Positions 23,706 to 35,942 of a stretch of 64,000 nucleotides of DNA are shown here, in pieces; within the stretch, counting starts at the first letter, position 1, and every line of letters starts with the position of its first letter. The notes beneath the pieces are model-generated. The model saw only the letters and a list, made by a program, of their open reading frames with translations. It had not been told where the DNA came from and made no database searches. Source of the DNA: Cryptomeria japonica (taxonomy: Eukaryota > Streptophyta > Pinopsida > Cupressales > Cupressaceae); NCBI RefSeq assembly GCF_030272615.1, contig NC_081406.1, positions 116,777,347 through 116,841,346 on the forward strand, written 5' to 3'. The position numbers and the translations under genes are program-made.

Positions 23706-24382
23706 TTAGTAGTGAGGACAGCGATGATTCTTTGGAGTCATTGAGTAGCGAGGGTGATGATGATGATGGTGATATGCCAGAGTTGGAGGATGTGCCTGGT
23801 GCTAAGGATGGGAGAGGACAGGTTGATGATGAGCTGGAGACTCTTAGAGCGCGGGTTTAGAGTTTGGAGGATGAGGTCGCCAGACGAGATATCGAGCGAG
23901 ATCGTCTCCAGAGGGAGATAGATGAGGTAGTGCAAAGATGTCAGATTACTATGGATGCCTTCGATCAACTTTTTAGAGCAGGTACAGATGCATGCGACCA
24001 GGCAAATAGGTATTTCACTATTGCATAGGAATCTATTTATTATTGGCAGGCATATGAGAGAGCCGTCCCTGAGGGTCAGAGAGAGCCTAGCTTTAGTGCA
24101 TACATGGGGAGGAGATCGAGTACATCTACTTCATGACAAACTAGCAGTGGTGGTGTTATGGGACCACCTTGACATCCTGGGGCAGGATCTAGTGGACAGG
24201 ATCGACCTGTTGATAGAGGCAGTGTTGGTTGATCATGTTATCTAAGCCTTCGGGCTTATTTATTGTAATCACACACATTATCATTTTTGAGTTATATATA
24301 TATGGCATGCGGGTTTTTTGGAAACGACCTATGTATATTATTTTCCATGTATGCTTTATATGATGTTATGAGTTGTATGATG

Positions 24383-24387
24383 CATAT
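24383..24387. repeat. Target-site duplication CATAT, left of TRIM-GAG
   Basis: Matches 32294-32298. Confidence 0.9.
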
Positions 24388-24559
24388 TGTAGCGTCCTAA
24401 AATTGTGACACTTGCAATTTCGACTGCATTTGGGTCTTCACAATGGCGATGCAACATGGAACCTGAATGGAGACCCCAAAACTTGTTCATGACACCAAAA
24501 ACTGTATTTTTTCAGCACCCTGGCCTGATCCTCCTTGCACCCCACTGTCCTTGGAGGTG

Positions 24560-24655
24560 GGACCATGGCGCCCAGCGCCCTGGTCCTTCAGGACTAGGGC
24601 ACCCAGCGCCCTGGTCCCCCAGGACCATGGCGCCCAACTCCCTGGTCCCTAGCCC
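24560..24655 (+). repeat. GC-rich 31-32-bp tandem repeat in LTR
   Basis: Three copies of a unit with the core GCCCAGCGCCCTGGTCC, ending with GGACCATGG. GGTCC and GGACC can pair, so RNA or DNA hairpins are likely. Also present in the 3' LTR at about 31195-31290. Confidence 0.75.
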
Positions 24656-24771
24656 TATTTTTGGGCCCGGTCTCTTTTGGGTCTCGGGTCTTTATGTTTG
24701 CAAATTGGAAAATAACCTTTCCTGGTCGGCCTAAGGTCAGGAAAATCAGTCTATCAACCCTAATTGGCAAG

Positions 24772-24780
24772 TATATAAAA
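24772..24780 (+). promoter_or_regulatory. Probable TATA box of TRIM-GAG LTR
   Basis: TATATAAAA, repeated as TATATAAAC at about 31407 in the 3' LTR. Followed by a C/T-rich stretch. Motif-based. Confidence 0.55.
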
Positions 24781-25664
24781 TACTTTTCCTCTCCCATTTT
24801 GAGAGAGGGAAAAAGAAAGGACATATGTGTACAAGACATGGAAACGATATTCAAACATTCAAGCATTCAAGCATTCAAGCATTCCTTCAAGCAATTGAGC
24901 ATTCTAAGTCTCCATTCAAGGCTAAGTGTTGCATTCAAGACAAGGATTCAACCATTGAAGAGGAGATCACTTACAACATACAACATACAACAACATCTAC
25001 ACCTTCGCATGTAAGAATACAAACATTCTTACAACAAGGTACTAGTACTTGTTTTACATTACAATCATTTACATTTACAACATTTCTCATTTCTTGGTTA
25101 ATTCCAAAACCGGGGTTTGACCTAAGGGAAAACCCCTAATCCCTAACTCCCCAATCATCTTCACTTTTCTGTGTGTAGGTTGCAGGTACGCGGCTGTAAT
25201 TGAAGATCTGGAATCCTTGTGCAGAGACGAACAGATCCCCCTTCGTTTCGCGGATTTTTCGGAGGACCGTGTGCACTCCGGGCACCATCTTCCCGTCAAC
25301 TTTTGCTCAAATTTGCAGGACAGCGCCGTCTCGACATTTTACTGCTAATTCCAGGTCCGCAGCTTCATCCTATATTCCTATCTCTGTTTATAAGCGAATA
25401 TTTCTCACTTTTCATGCATTCCTAGCTTAATCTTTCTATCTACATTCTTTACAAAAGAGGGTAGCCTTGCTGTCTTAACCCTTGAAACTCATTTAGAATC
25501 CAATCTTGCATTGTGTGGGATTGGATCTTGTGGGTTTCAACCCCTCTTTTGAATGTAAAGTCTCCCCTAAGTGAAAACCGTCAATCCTAGTGACCTCCTT
25601 CCCCTCTCCTCGGAGTGGTGGGGGGAACACTTAGGGTTCGCTCGCGATTTTCCGCTTTACATTT

Positions 25665-25683
25665 TGGTGAACCCGACATGAAC
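25665..25683 (+). promoter_or_regulatory. TRIM-GAG primer-binding site
   Basis: TGGTGAACCCGACATGAAC, three bases after the LTR. It begins with the TGG that pairs with a tRNA CCA end. The Tat site at 46896-46914 differs by one base. I could not name the tRNA with confidence. Confidence 0.85.
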
Positions 25684-26029
25684 ATCCTTTCTGATTATTC
25701 ATGGTTAGATCTGAAAATTGGCTTCATTGATTACATTTCCATGTTTGATATTTTGCAAAGTTTAGAGGTTAATTGCATAAAAACCCTAAATTTTCTTTTT
25801 AGTAATTGAGCTTGCGAAATGTTTAATTGTTAATGCTTGTTTCAGATCTACCCTTCTACTACAAATTATCAAATCATATCTGTGCTTTAATTTTGAAAAT
25901 TAAGTGGTTATGTGTCAAAACCCTAATTTTTAAAACCCTCTTGATTCAACCTTTGACTGATAATTTCACTGATCAAAACATCTCCACATCAGCTGTAACT
26001 TTGGATTCCACAACAAAATCATAATATCT

Positions 26030-26760
26030 TTCATCCCTGAAAATTTGGAAAAAAGTTACGAGGACCGTGTGCACTCCGAGCGCCATCGTCCCCGACATTT
26101 TTTCCGAAATTTCGGGAGCTAGATCTTACTGTATTTTTTTGCTAAAATCTAGAATTTTGGCTGATTTTATCAATTATAACACTTTCAAAATTAAAGTCAA
26201 AGTTGGTCTAGTGATTGCTTGGATTAAGGTTTCTAATCATTCAAAAATTGTTGAAATTGAAATTTTGTGTCAAAATTGTGTTCTTACTGTCCTAAATCTG
26301 AAAAGTGTGTTGGCATTCATTCGAAATTTCAGTGCTTTATTCAAATTCTTGCAATTTGTGACTTTTGAAATTAAGTGTTTAATTACACCAACTTTGATTT
26401 CCGCTTTCGAAATTGAATTTTGCATGAAATTGAGTCAACTTTTAAATTTCAAAACTTGCATTGCTCTTAGTATTCCCTCTAAAATCATAAAATTCAGAAT
26501 TTCAGTTTCCCTCTCTGTTTCAAAATTCAAATTTTGCATTTTTCAACAATCTTGGTAGGGTTCAATTTTGAGATTGCAACTTTAATTTGGTCTATCTACA
26601 GATCGTAAAATCACTCAATTTTTTCAGATTAGCTTTAAAATCATCATAACTTTCATCCCTGCAAATTTCGAAAAAAGTTGCGAGGACCGTGTGCACTCCA
26701 AACGCCACGGTCCCTGACATTTTTTTTGAAATTTCGGGAGATTGTCGTGATTGCATTTAA
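26030..26760 (+). repeat. Leader repeats containing GAGGACCGTGTGCACTCC
   Basis: Two copies of an ~85-base block (about 26030-26118 and 26650-26740), each centred on GAGGACCGTGTGCACTCC (26060-26077 and 26682-26699) and followed by GCCA.CGTCCC and a variant of GAAATTTCGGGAG. The same 18-base word also lies late in each LTR (25262 and 31897). All copies after the promoter would be in genomic RNA. Confidence 0.8.
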
Positions 26761-26936
26761 CAGCTTAAATCTAGGAGATTGGCTGATTTTATTGAAATTT
26801 GCTACCTCTAAATTCAAAATCTTCTCTCTCTCTCTCTCTTTAGTGCATGAGTTTTACAACAATAAGCCCTACTTACACTATTCCCGTTAGACGAAGCCGT
26901 AGAATTAAGTCTTTCTGAGGTTTAATTACCGAGGAG

Positions 26937-29900
26937 ATGGAACCTAATTTGAATAGCCTTTTTAACGAGGACACGGGTAATTCCTCTAATCCTCCTAATG
27001 ATGAAGAAGCTCTCCATGAGGTTTCTGTAGAACAACTTTCGAAATTGGATAACCAATTTGATGATTTTTAGCAATGGATGTCTCAAGAGTATCCCGATAG
27101 TCAAGCTCTTTCATTAATTGAGGGTCTAAAACATATGGTTCAAAGTGATAAGAATGGAATTGATATTTTGCGTGGTATTGCACACATTGTGGATTCGAAT
27201 GTGATGCCTATGAAGAGTTGTGCCGAAACTTTAGGTTATACACAACCTCCCACTCAAGTCAATCATTCTATTCCTTTGACAACTTCTATTGCTAGCATAC
27301 CTACTTTTACATCAAACATAATGACTACCTCTATACAAGACATTCCCCCTATGACCACCAGTCATGGGGGCAATCCTTCCTCTTCAATCAACCCTCTGCC
27401 TTCATTCAATCTGACTTCTTCATTCATTCCTTCAATGAGTGTTCCTATTACATCTCCACAAATGAACCTGGTACAAGGGGGAAATTCATTCAACCATTCC
27501 ATTCCTCCTTGTAGTGCTCCTCTTTTCCAATCTTCTCTTATGACTAACTATCATAGTGTCCCACCTCCTTACTCTCAATCAATGCCTTCTTTCAATAACA
27601 TAATACCTCCATCTCAATCTAACACGTCTAATATGAACTCTTCGACTGAAGCGACCATTAACAATCTTGCACAAACTATCTCTTCGTTACAACAACAAAT
27701 TGCTTCTATGAATCAATCTAAGTTTAGTGTGCCCACATTTGATGTTGCAAGCCCACTTTCTCTTGACATTGTTTGAGCTATTCCCCCTAAGCATGTTGAA
27801 ATCCCACATTTGGAGCTTTATAATGGTAAAGGTGATCCTCTAACACATGTTAAGACTTTTCAAACAATATGTACCGATTTTGCTTATGACCAAAGGTTGC
27901 TTGCAAAACTGTTTACTAGAACATTAAGAGATAAAGCCCTACAGTGGTATTACTCGTTGCCTTCTTATTCTATTACTTCTTTCGAACAACTTGCAAATGC
28001 TTTTATTCAACAATTTCAAAACAATATAAGTCCTAAAGTTACTTTGATTGATTTAATGCATTGCAAACAAGGTGTTAAAGAAAAAGTGACTGATTTCATT
28101 GGTAGATATAAGCATTTGTATGCTCAAATCTCATTTCTAGTGCCTGACAATGATATTCAAAGAATCTTTATTTCTAATTTACAAAAAGATATTCGAGACA
28201 AACTTCTGTTTTCTGAGTTTACTTCTTTCCAACAGTTGTATGCAACTCTTCACAATTATCAACTGACTGTGAGTCAAATGGAACAAGCAAATCCTATGGC
28301 TCCGAGTGATAAGAGTGATAGTAGTCAACAACCACTTGGGAAGTTTAAACTGAACAGAGAGTCCATTAAATTCAATGAAAACATCATCAACAACAATGTG
28401 AATGCAGCATCAGGTGCGCCTCCTATTTCTAAGTTTTTCAAGAAAGAAAGAAAGTTTACTCCTTTGAATGAATCATCGCATAGAATTATGAATAAGTTAT
28501 TGGAACAAAATGTGCTTAATCTTCCTCCTATAAAGAAAATCGATCCTACAAAGATTAATTCACCCTATTTTGATAACAAATCTTTTTGTCAATTTCATCG
28601 CCAACCTGGGCATGATACTGAAAAATGTTTTGCTTTAAAGGGTAAAATTCAAGATTTGATTGATAATAATACTATCTCTGTTTCAGGAGTGAATGATAAA
28701 GGCAACACATCTGTAGCTCCTCCTAACCAAAATCTTAATATTTTTACTGATCCATTACCTTCTCATACCTCTAATGCGATTGAGGCTAATGATTCCTCTT
28801 TCTCATCTGATGGTCTTGTGTCTATGACTCCGAATGTGATTAACTTTGTAGAGCAGCAAGAAAACCCTAAAGAACCTTCCATCACATTTGATTCTAGTGA
28901 AACTATCAAGGCACCTGATGGTCCTTTATACATAGTTGCAAAAGTCAAGAATACACCTTGCCGTGGAGTGCTTATTGATCCTTCTTGCATGGTTAATGCT
29001 ATTACTGAAGAATTTCTTTTTACTTTGCAATTGAATCAAGTGATTTATGACAAAACAGATGTGATTGTGAAATTATTTGATGCATTTTCTTCTCCTGCAA
29101 TTGGTTCTGTTACATTACCTATTGAAGTCCATAACAAATCCCTTGATGTGAACTTTGCTATTATTCCTTCATCCGAACAATTTCGTGTGAAGCTTGGCTA
29201 TCCTTGGCTATCTTCCATGAAAGCTATTGCTTCTCCTATTCACAAGTGTTTGAAATTTCCCCATAATGGTGAAGTTGTTACTGTCAATCATAGTCTCTTT
29301 AAACCAGCTGAAAGAACTTCTAGCATTCCTATTGATTATTTTTGGCCTAAACAATTCCAATCTCTTCCTCCGCGAAGTGATCATCTTTTCAAATCTTATC
29401 AAAAGTGGAAAACAGATATGATCCTATCTCTAAGTGAACCTAGAACACCCAAACTTGATATTCCTATCGTCCTTGAGAAGGAAGTTCTTCCTTTGAAAGA
29501 TAAAACTAATGTCTTTCCTCAAGAAGATTCCCAACCCATTCCTATGGATGTGACTATGTCTATGTCTAATAAACTTTCTAAAAGCAGACCTATACCTCCT
29601 CGTCATGATGGACTTGGTCTCCTTCCTAAACCACATATTCTTTCTTTATATGGAGTAGTTCCTCCTCCTTCTTTTTATAGAGAGAAGAGACCTTCTTCTT
29701 CTCCTATTATCTGGCCTAAGAGACCACAACCTAAACACCCAAGTGATAAGGATGAGAACTTTCCTCCTCCTCAATCTTCTCCACTTCCTACTAAGACTAG
29801 ACGAAACCGTTCTGCACGTGAACGCCGATGAAAGCGTCGTCTTAGAGCTCAAGCAGCTGCTTCTCAAACTTTGCAATCCCCAAAAACACCTTCAACAAGC

Positions 29901-30233
29901 ATTATTCCATTTTCTCCAAAATCTCTTAAACATAAGATGCATGATGGTCTTGATCCTGTGCGAGTTAAAGATCCTATTTTTATAAATCTTGATGATGATA
30001 TAGATGAAAATGTTATTCATGATGAAAATGTTACTTCTCTTGCTTCTGATAGTGAATATGAACTTGTTGATGTTGATAACCATCTATCTAATGAATTTTC
30101 TAAAGCACTTATCCTAGCTCCTAGACAAGAACAACGTGGCTTGGAACATGACCATAGCCCTTGTTTGGATCTTGTGATAGCTCCATCTGCTGTGTTGGAT
30201 GTTCCTCCTCTAGCATGTTCCTTGCCTTCCTGA
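26937..30233 (+). pseudogene. TRIM-GAG Gag with protease-like domain, three in-frame stops
   Basis: One frame of 1098 codons from ATG 26937, broken only by TAG at 27069 and TGA at 27774 and 29829. Residues ~45-280 are Ser/Pro/Thr-rich. The retrotransposon Gag capsid domain spans ~290-450 (LELYNGKGDPLTHVKTF, ALQWYYSLP, TDFIGRYKHLYAQ). A Tat-style zinc knuckle lies near residue 549 (CQFHRQPGHDTEKC, with His in the second position of the set). A retropepsin-like block covers ~660-785, ending KLGYPWLSSMKAI. Its active site reads LIDPSC: the Asp is kept but the usual following Gly is lost, so it is probably not a working protease. The acidic tail has no known domain. Gag is expected to form the particle; enzymes must come from elsewhere. 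Confidence 0.85.
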
Positions 30234-31022
30234 AACATTGATCAGCAAGATCGGGGGGTAGATGACGTGCTGGAGTAGTTTCATTAGCATAGCAGATTCT
30301 CTCTTCCTCTCTTGTGTTACTTCTTTTATGTGTTATTCTCATTCTTCTATTTGTTGTCCTTAGTGTTGTCTACTTGAGGACGATGCAAAGCATTGAGATC
30401 TCTTTTGGTCTCTCTCATGTTGACTCAAAAGACACATGTGTTCCCTTCTTCTAGGTGACCTTCCTTGATTGGGGAATGAAGAACAATTATGCATACATAC
30501 ATATGATATACATGAATTATCATACAACATACTGACCCCGAGGAAAGCAAAGTCACCTCGTGCTTTGTGTTTTGTGTCTATTATCCTTGGGTTTATCTCA
30601 CACTTGGGGGCTAAATCTTTGTGATAACGTGCTCCTTTCCTTTCTCATTTCTTACGTGTATCACTACCTTAAAGCAATCACCCCCATTGATGCGTGTGTG
30701 ATCGCTTTAATGTAGGGGGGCATACACCCCGTCTATCCCTTCAAGATACTTGAAAATTTCTTGGCGAACTTAGCTTTGCCTTGAAATTTTTTTGTATTTT
30801 TCTTACATGACTCATAGTGGGGGAACCTTACTACTGACAGTCATGGTTCTCCCTTGTGATCTTCCCTTTTACTTTGTCGATCGAAGTCGTAAGATCCTTA
30901 GTCCACTGGGGGCTTGGTGTGTCTTGCCTCCTTGACGTGGTGAAAGTCTTTCAATATTGTTTCCTTGTACTTTACCGGAAGTATGAGCGTATGCTTATAC
31001 TCCTACTAAAGTGGGGGCTAAA
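30234..31022 (+). other. TRIM-GAG 3' non-coding region and polypurine tract
   Basis: No ORF of note. GGGGGCTAAAT words recur (about 30605, 30715, 30908), and the polypurine tract is 31008-31022 (AAAGTGGGGGCTAAA) directly before the 3' LTR. This is where pol would be expected. Confidence 0.75.
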
Positions 31023-32293
31023 TGTAGCATCCTAAAATTGTGACACTTGCAATTTCAACTGCATTTGGGTCTTCACGATGGTGATGCAACACGGAACCTG
31101 AATGGAGACCCCGAAACTTGTTCATGACACCAAAAACTGCATTTTTTCAGCACCTTGGCCTGATCCTCCTTGCACCCCACTATCCCTGGAGGTGGGACCA
31201 TGGCGCCCAGTGCCCTGGTCCTTCAGGACGAGGGTGCCCAGCACCCTGGTCCCCCAGGACCATGGTGCCCATCGCCCTGGTCCCTGGCCCTATTTTTGGG
31301 CCCGGTCTCTTTTGGGTCTCAGGTCTTTATGTTTGCAAATTGGAAAATAACCTTTCCTGGTCGGCCTAAGGTTGGGAAAATCAGTCTATCAACCCTAATT
31401 GGCAAGTATATAAACTACTTTTCCTCTCCCATTTTGAGAGAGGGAAAAAGAAAGGACATATGTGTACAAGACGCGGGAACGATATTCAAACATTCAAGCA
31501 TTCAAGCATTCAAGCATTCCTTCAAGCAATTGATCATTCTAAGTCTCCATTCAAGGCTAAGTGTTGCATTCAAGACAAGGATTCAACCATTGAAGAGGAG
31601 ATCACTTACAACATACAACATACAACAACATCTACACCTTCGCATGTAAGAATACAAACATTCTTACAACAAGGTACTAGTACTTGTTTTACATTACAAT
31701 CATTTACATTTACAACATTTCTCATTTCTTGGTTAATTCCAAAACCGAGGTTTGACCTAAGGGAAAACCCCCAATCCCTAACTCCCCAATCGTCTTCACT
31801 TTTTTGTGTGTAGGTTGCAGGTACGTGGCTGTAATTGAAGATCTGGAATCCTTGTGCTGAGACGAACAAATCCCCCTTCGTTTTGTGGATTTTTCAGAGG
31901 ACCGTGTGCACTCCGGGCGCCATCGTCCCGTCAACTTTCACTCAAATTTGCAGGACAGTTCCGCCTCGACATTTTACTGCTAATTCCAGGTCCACAGCTT
32001 CATCCTATATTCCTATCTCTGTTTATAAGCGAATCTTTCTCACTTTTCATGCATTCCTAGCTTAATCTTTCTATCTACATTCTTTACAAAAGAGGGTAGC
32101 CTTGCTGTCTTAACCCTTGAAACTCATTTAGAATCCAATCTTGCATTGTGTGGGATTGGATCTTGTGGGTTTCAACCCCTCTTTTAAATGTGAAGTGTCC
32201 CCTAAGTGAAAACCGTCAATCCTAGTGACCTCCCTTCTCTCTCCTTGGAGTTGGAGAGGGGAGAGCAACTAGGGTTCGATTTTCTGCTTTACA
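31023..32293 (+). repeat. TRIM-GAG 3' LTR
   Basis: 1271 bp, TGTAGCATCC to GCTTTACA. Very similar to the 5' copy, differing mainly at C/T and G/A positions. Confidence 0.93.
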
Positions 32294-32298
32294 CATAT
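32294..32298. repeat. Target-site duplication CATAT, right of TRIM-GAG
   Basis: Identical to 24383-24387. Confidence 0.9.
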
Positions 32299-34772
32299 CT
32301 ACTTGAATTCTATATGATTGTAAATGCAATGGTAATGCATGTATGTAGTAATGATGATCTAAATGAATGCAATAATGAATGTAAATTAACCTATAATGAA
32401 TGCAAATGAACTCTATAATGAATGCAAATGAACCTATAATGAATGCAAATGAATGCTATAATGACTATATTTTTGTATGATAATGGTTGAATCAATTTTA
32501 ACTTAGATACTCCTTGAAGAAATGTTAGTCAACTAGTAGAGAGAAACAATGATGTTAGAAATAATGGTAGAAAGAATGCGATTTAGACAGAAGATGAGAA
32601 ACCAACAAACTATCAATAAGCAACTGAGATGAAAAATGAAAATAAATATTGAATGAATCACGAACCTGTGTCACATATTTTATTGCGTCAATATATATTC
32701 ATCACCAAGCCTTATTATTTGAGCAATGAAACTTTAGCACATCAGGGTATAGGGAACCAAGATGCAAAGATATTTCATCGTAGAAACAAACACGTAGCAG
32801 ACAAGGAGTGAACCCTCCATTTTGGGAATTGCATTAGGGGTCGAGTTATGTGTGGCGATTTCACCTTGATGTGAAGGCTCTTATCACAGACACCCACTAG
32901 AGAAATTTCCCTAGAATTTCATCGGTTCACACCACAAACAACAAACAAAGAAAAAGATAATACTCATCATAGCTCCTCTAGTCACTTGTGGACATCCTTG
33001 AGTAGCATAGAAACAATATCTGTCGCCAAATGATAAAAAGATAAAGATTGACCCAGACAAAATTCAACAGCTATACTGACCTTATGCCTTCGTTCTCAGC
33101 TGTTTGATGTGATGGTTGATAATGTCTGATCTCAGAAAGTTGTGGACCCCGTTTAAGACTAACCTGTCTGATTTCGAGTGTATCCTCTTCTATTTAAGAC
33201 AAGATAATGATCATGTTGATATGGATATGATACGATTGATAAGACAGTTTGATCAGTTGATTGTAGATGTTTGAATGGATAGTCATATCCTTTGTTAACT
33301 TCATGCAAAGTGTTTGCTAGATATCTACTAGGGTATTTGTTTCTCACAAGACATTTTATTGTAAGTTTTTCTGATTGATTGATTTTCAATTTTTAGTTCT
33401 TTTCCAAGAGCTTTTTTGATGTTTTTGGATTATGTAGGTAGATTTTTGAATGTTTTTGGTTGATTTTTTCAGGCCATTATATGGATGTTTTTGAATTTTG
33501 AGTTTTTCATGTTTTTGGATTTTGAGTTTTTCAATGTTTTTGGATTTTGTCAGGACTTTATCTGATTTTTTTGATTTTTTCAGGACTTTATCTGATTTGT
33601 TTGGATTTTTTCAAGACTTTATTTGATTTTTTGGATTTTTTCAGTTATGTCCCTAGTGTGCAGACCTGTATGATATGATGATCTACAGAATGCATATGGA
33701 GACAAATGAATTTTTGACATGACCTATGTGAATGCAACATGTAGGATGAAGATGCATTTCCTATTTGAACAAGGTTGACTGTGTTTGTTTTTGCATTTGA
33801 ATACACCAATTGAAATGGAGGTGCAAAACATTTCATAGATAAGTGGTCAATCGATCTCTAAGGCCCTTCAGAACATTCATCTCAACACACTTAGTGACTA
33901 GGTTTTACAAATGGAGATGCAGAAAACTTCCCCATTGGTTCTTGAAACTTTGATCTTCTTTTTCCCATGTGTGTGCAGATGAGTTAATTCCTACTCTTGT
34001 GTTCACTAAAGATCCTTAGCATCCTATACGACTAGCTACATGGATTATTCTAACTTCAAAAGCATCCCGAATAGAGCCTTGCTACTAGCAAGCCTTGAGA
34101 GCTTCGACAAGGTTATAGACTGTAATTTCTCAAATATTACTCCATTGCTAGTAGGCGTTCATAGCCCTGATGGAGTTACTTGCATGTTCCAATAGTCAAG
34201 TTTTTTTAATCGCATTTGTATACATGACATTTCAGTTATATATCATTGCTCTTTTGCTTTGAGATGGATATTTGGCATAGCTCTTTTTATTTATATTTTC
34301 TTGCTTTGACGTGTAAGTAATGAAACCTACTTGGGTGTGACAATTACAATGGCGCTGAAGTAGAATTTCAGATTTTTCACTAGTCATATGATCAACTAGG
34401 TGTCTAGAATGAATTAGAGATTTTGTTAATGTGTGAGATATAGCAATTGATAGATTGTGGGTTAACAAGTCTCAAATAGTGAAATCACTACCCAACCATA
34501 AGTAAAGCGTCGTCATAGGGTAATGTTGAGAATGAATGACTTTAGAACCCCAAAGACTTCATGTACGAATATCTAAGAAAGGCGATGACCCTTGTTTTAT
34601 TTAGATGCAACAAATGATAAACTCGAACAGTTGCCTTGTTTTATTTGATGCTCCTATATAAGAATGCAGAACTTTAAGAATGCAATACATCTAAAAAGGA
34701 AACTACATGTTATGCAGTGTTCTAAATGATACGATATGCAATGTGGAAAGTAAAAGCTAAACTACACAGCCC
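32299..34772 (-). other. Tat non-coding region between integrase and the antisense gene
   Basis: No supportable gene. Holds a short tandem array (32361-32463) and a T-rich degenerate array with GGATTTT and CAGGACTTTATCTG words (33412-33650). In many Tat elements this interval carries extra ORFs; here the only one found is the antisense plant mobile domain gene beyond the TRIM-GAG insertion. Confidence 0.6.
32361..32463. repeat. Short tandem array, ~21-bp unit
   Basis: About four to five copies of TATAATGAATGCAAATGAA with small length changes. Confidence 0.75.
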
Positions 34773-35942
34773 TTAGGTATAATATCGCTTAAGGTGCATG
34801 CTGTTCATAGGGTCAGAGATTGGATCTCCCTCCATGGTAGCCAAATGATAGGCTCCATTGCCTATGACCCTTGTTATAATGAAAGGACCTAGCCAATTAG
34901 GTTCGAATTTCCCTAGCCTTTCTCGTTCTGCTAAGTTCCTTTGATTCTCTTTAAGTACTAGATCTCCCACTTGAAAGGTTCATGGGCGGACCCTTTTATT
35001 ATAACTTCATCTCAGTCTATTTTGATATCCTTGTAAATGATTGAATGCCATTTTTCATTTTTCATCAAGGGTCTCTAGTTCTTGCAACCTTGCTACCCTG
35101 TAGTCTTCTTCTGATATAATGTTCTATAAGGATACTCTTAGAGATGGTATTTATATTTGAATGGGGAGTATTGCTTCTATACCATAGACCAAGGAATATG
35201 GTGTTGCTCCTGTAGGTGTGCGCACTCCTGTTCTGTAAGCCCAAAGAGCAGGATTTAACTGAAGATGCCAGTCCCGTCTTGTGTCAGTGACTACTTTCTT
35301 AAGAATTTTCAGTATTGTTTTATTCGTAGCCTCTGCTTGCCCATTACTTTGTGGATAATATGGCATGGCAAATCTCTGTTGTATGTGGAATTTGTCACAC
35401 AACTCTTTCACTTCCTAGTTTTTAAATGGATGCCTATTATCTGTAACAAAGCACATTGGAATTCCATATCTACATATAATGTAGTTGAGCATGAATTTTT
35501 CTATCTGCTTTCCAGTAGTGTATGTTAAAGGAATCACCTCAACCCATTTTGTAAAGTATTCAGTGGCTGTCAAGATAAACTTGTGCCCATTGGACGAAGT
35601 AGGGTTGATTTTACCTACTAGATCTAATCCCCATTGTGAAAATGGCCATGGTGATGTGATGGGTTGAAGATCTTGTGCTGGTGCATGAATAAGGTCTCCA
35701 TGCATTTGGAATTGTTTACACTTCTGTACATATTTGTAAGCATCTTTTTCCATGGTTGGCCAGTAATACCCTGTTCTCAACAGTTTCTTTGATAATGGCA
35801 GACCACTTTGGTGAGCCCCACAGATTCCATCATGGACTTCTTTTAAAGAAAGGTGTGCTTCATTCTCATCTAGACATCAGAGAAGAGTTCCATCAAAACC
35901 CTTTCTATACAGAGTATCAACTATAATGGTGTATCTAGATGC
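34773..35942 (-). pseudogene. Tat integrase
   Basis: Minus-strand reading in one frame with stops near 35885 (TGA), 35414 (TAG), 35153 (TAA) and 34999 (TGA). The N-terminal zinc-binding part reads HDGICGAH followed by CKQF, so the last Cys of the HHCC set is Phe. The catalytic core has Asp in GLDLVG, Asp in VTDNRHPF and Glu in NGQAEATNKT, giving the DDE triad with conserved surrounding residues. The C-terminal block (VGDLVLKENQR, KFEPNWLGPFIITRV, GAYHLATMEG) is the GPF/Y module of Gypsy integrases. It ends at LKRYYT with a stop, as in Tat elements. Integrase would insert the element DNA into chromosomes; this copy is dead. Confidence 0.9.

Larger units (their letters stand above)
21892..24245 (+). 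pseudogene. Antisense plant mobile domain (MAIN-like) gene with an intron, carried by the Tat element
   Basis: On the strand opposite to gag-pol, an ATG at 21892 opens 26 codons (MASYRARLHLSDRV...) ending at a GT at 21970. A 407-base intron ends in TTGCAG at 22376. Exon 2 carries the plant mobile domain: LPDDEIEHIRQLGLYHV, then FHLPTGEASITLEDVWRIL and LRIPIHGERV, then WARLDYDD and, further on, AWGPCLLAMLYYQMHG and MYLPGWVLR followed by FGEVQVTP. These are the ordered blocks of the MAIN/MAIL family, nuclear proteins needed for meristem maintenance. A Gly/Asp-rich repeat follows (23590-23700). Stops and frame changes (for example after 22712 and near 22880) show it is broken. Such genes are known as extra ORFs of Tat elements. 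The exact 3' end is uncertain. Confidence 0.82.
24388..25661 (+). repeat. TRIM-GAG 5' LTR
   Basis: 1274 bp, TGTAGCGTCC to GCTTTACA. Contains a GC-rich tandem repeat (24560-24655), a TATA-like TATATAAAA (24772-24780), CATTCAAG repeats (24850-24900) and one GAGGACCGTGTGCACTCC (25262-25279). Confidence 0.93.
24388..32293 (+). mobile_element. TRIM-GAG: gag-only Gypsy element of Tat type, 7.9 kb
   Basis: Two LTRs of about 1.27 kb, primer site, polypurine tract and CATAT duplication. It encodes one long Gag with a protease-like tail and then about 800 bases of non-coding sequence; there is no RT, RNase H or integrase. The primer-binding site is the same as that of the Tat host element except for one base in 19, and the Gag and protease blocks are of the same type, so a Tat-type helper is likely. 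It is inserted in the Tat element between the antisense gene and the integrase end. Confidence 0.9.

Noticed and set aside
24405-25014. Overlapping Pro-rich ORFs over the TRIM-GAG LTR (and the copies at 31102-31649)
   Set aside because: They follow the GC-rich tandem repeat in three frames, lie within LTRs and have no homology-like features.
26834-26852. CT-dinucleotide run as a promoter element
   Set aside because: A simple repeat in the TRIM-GAG leader with no other support.
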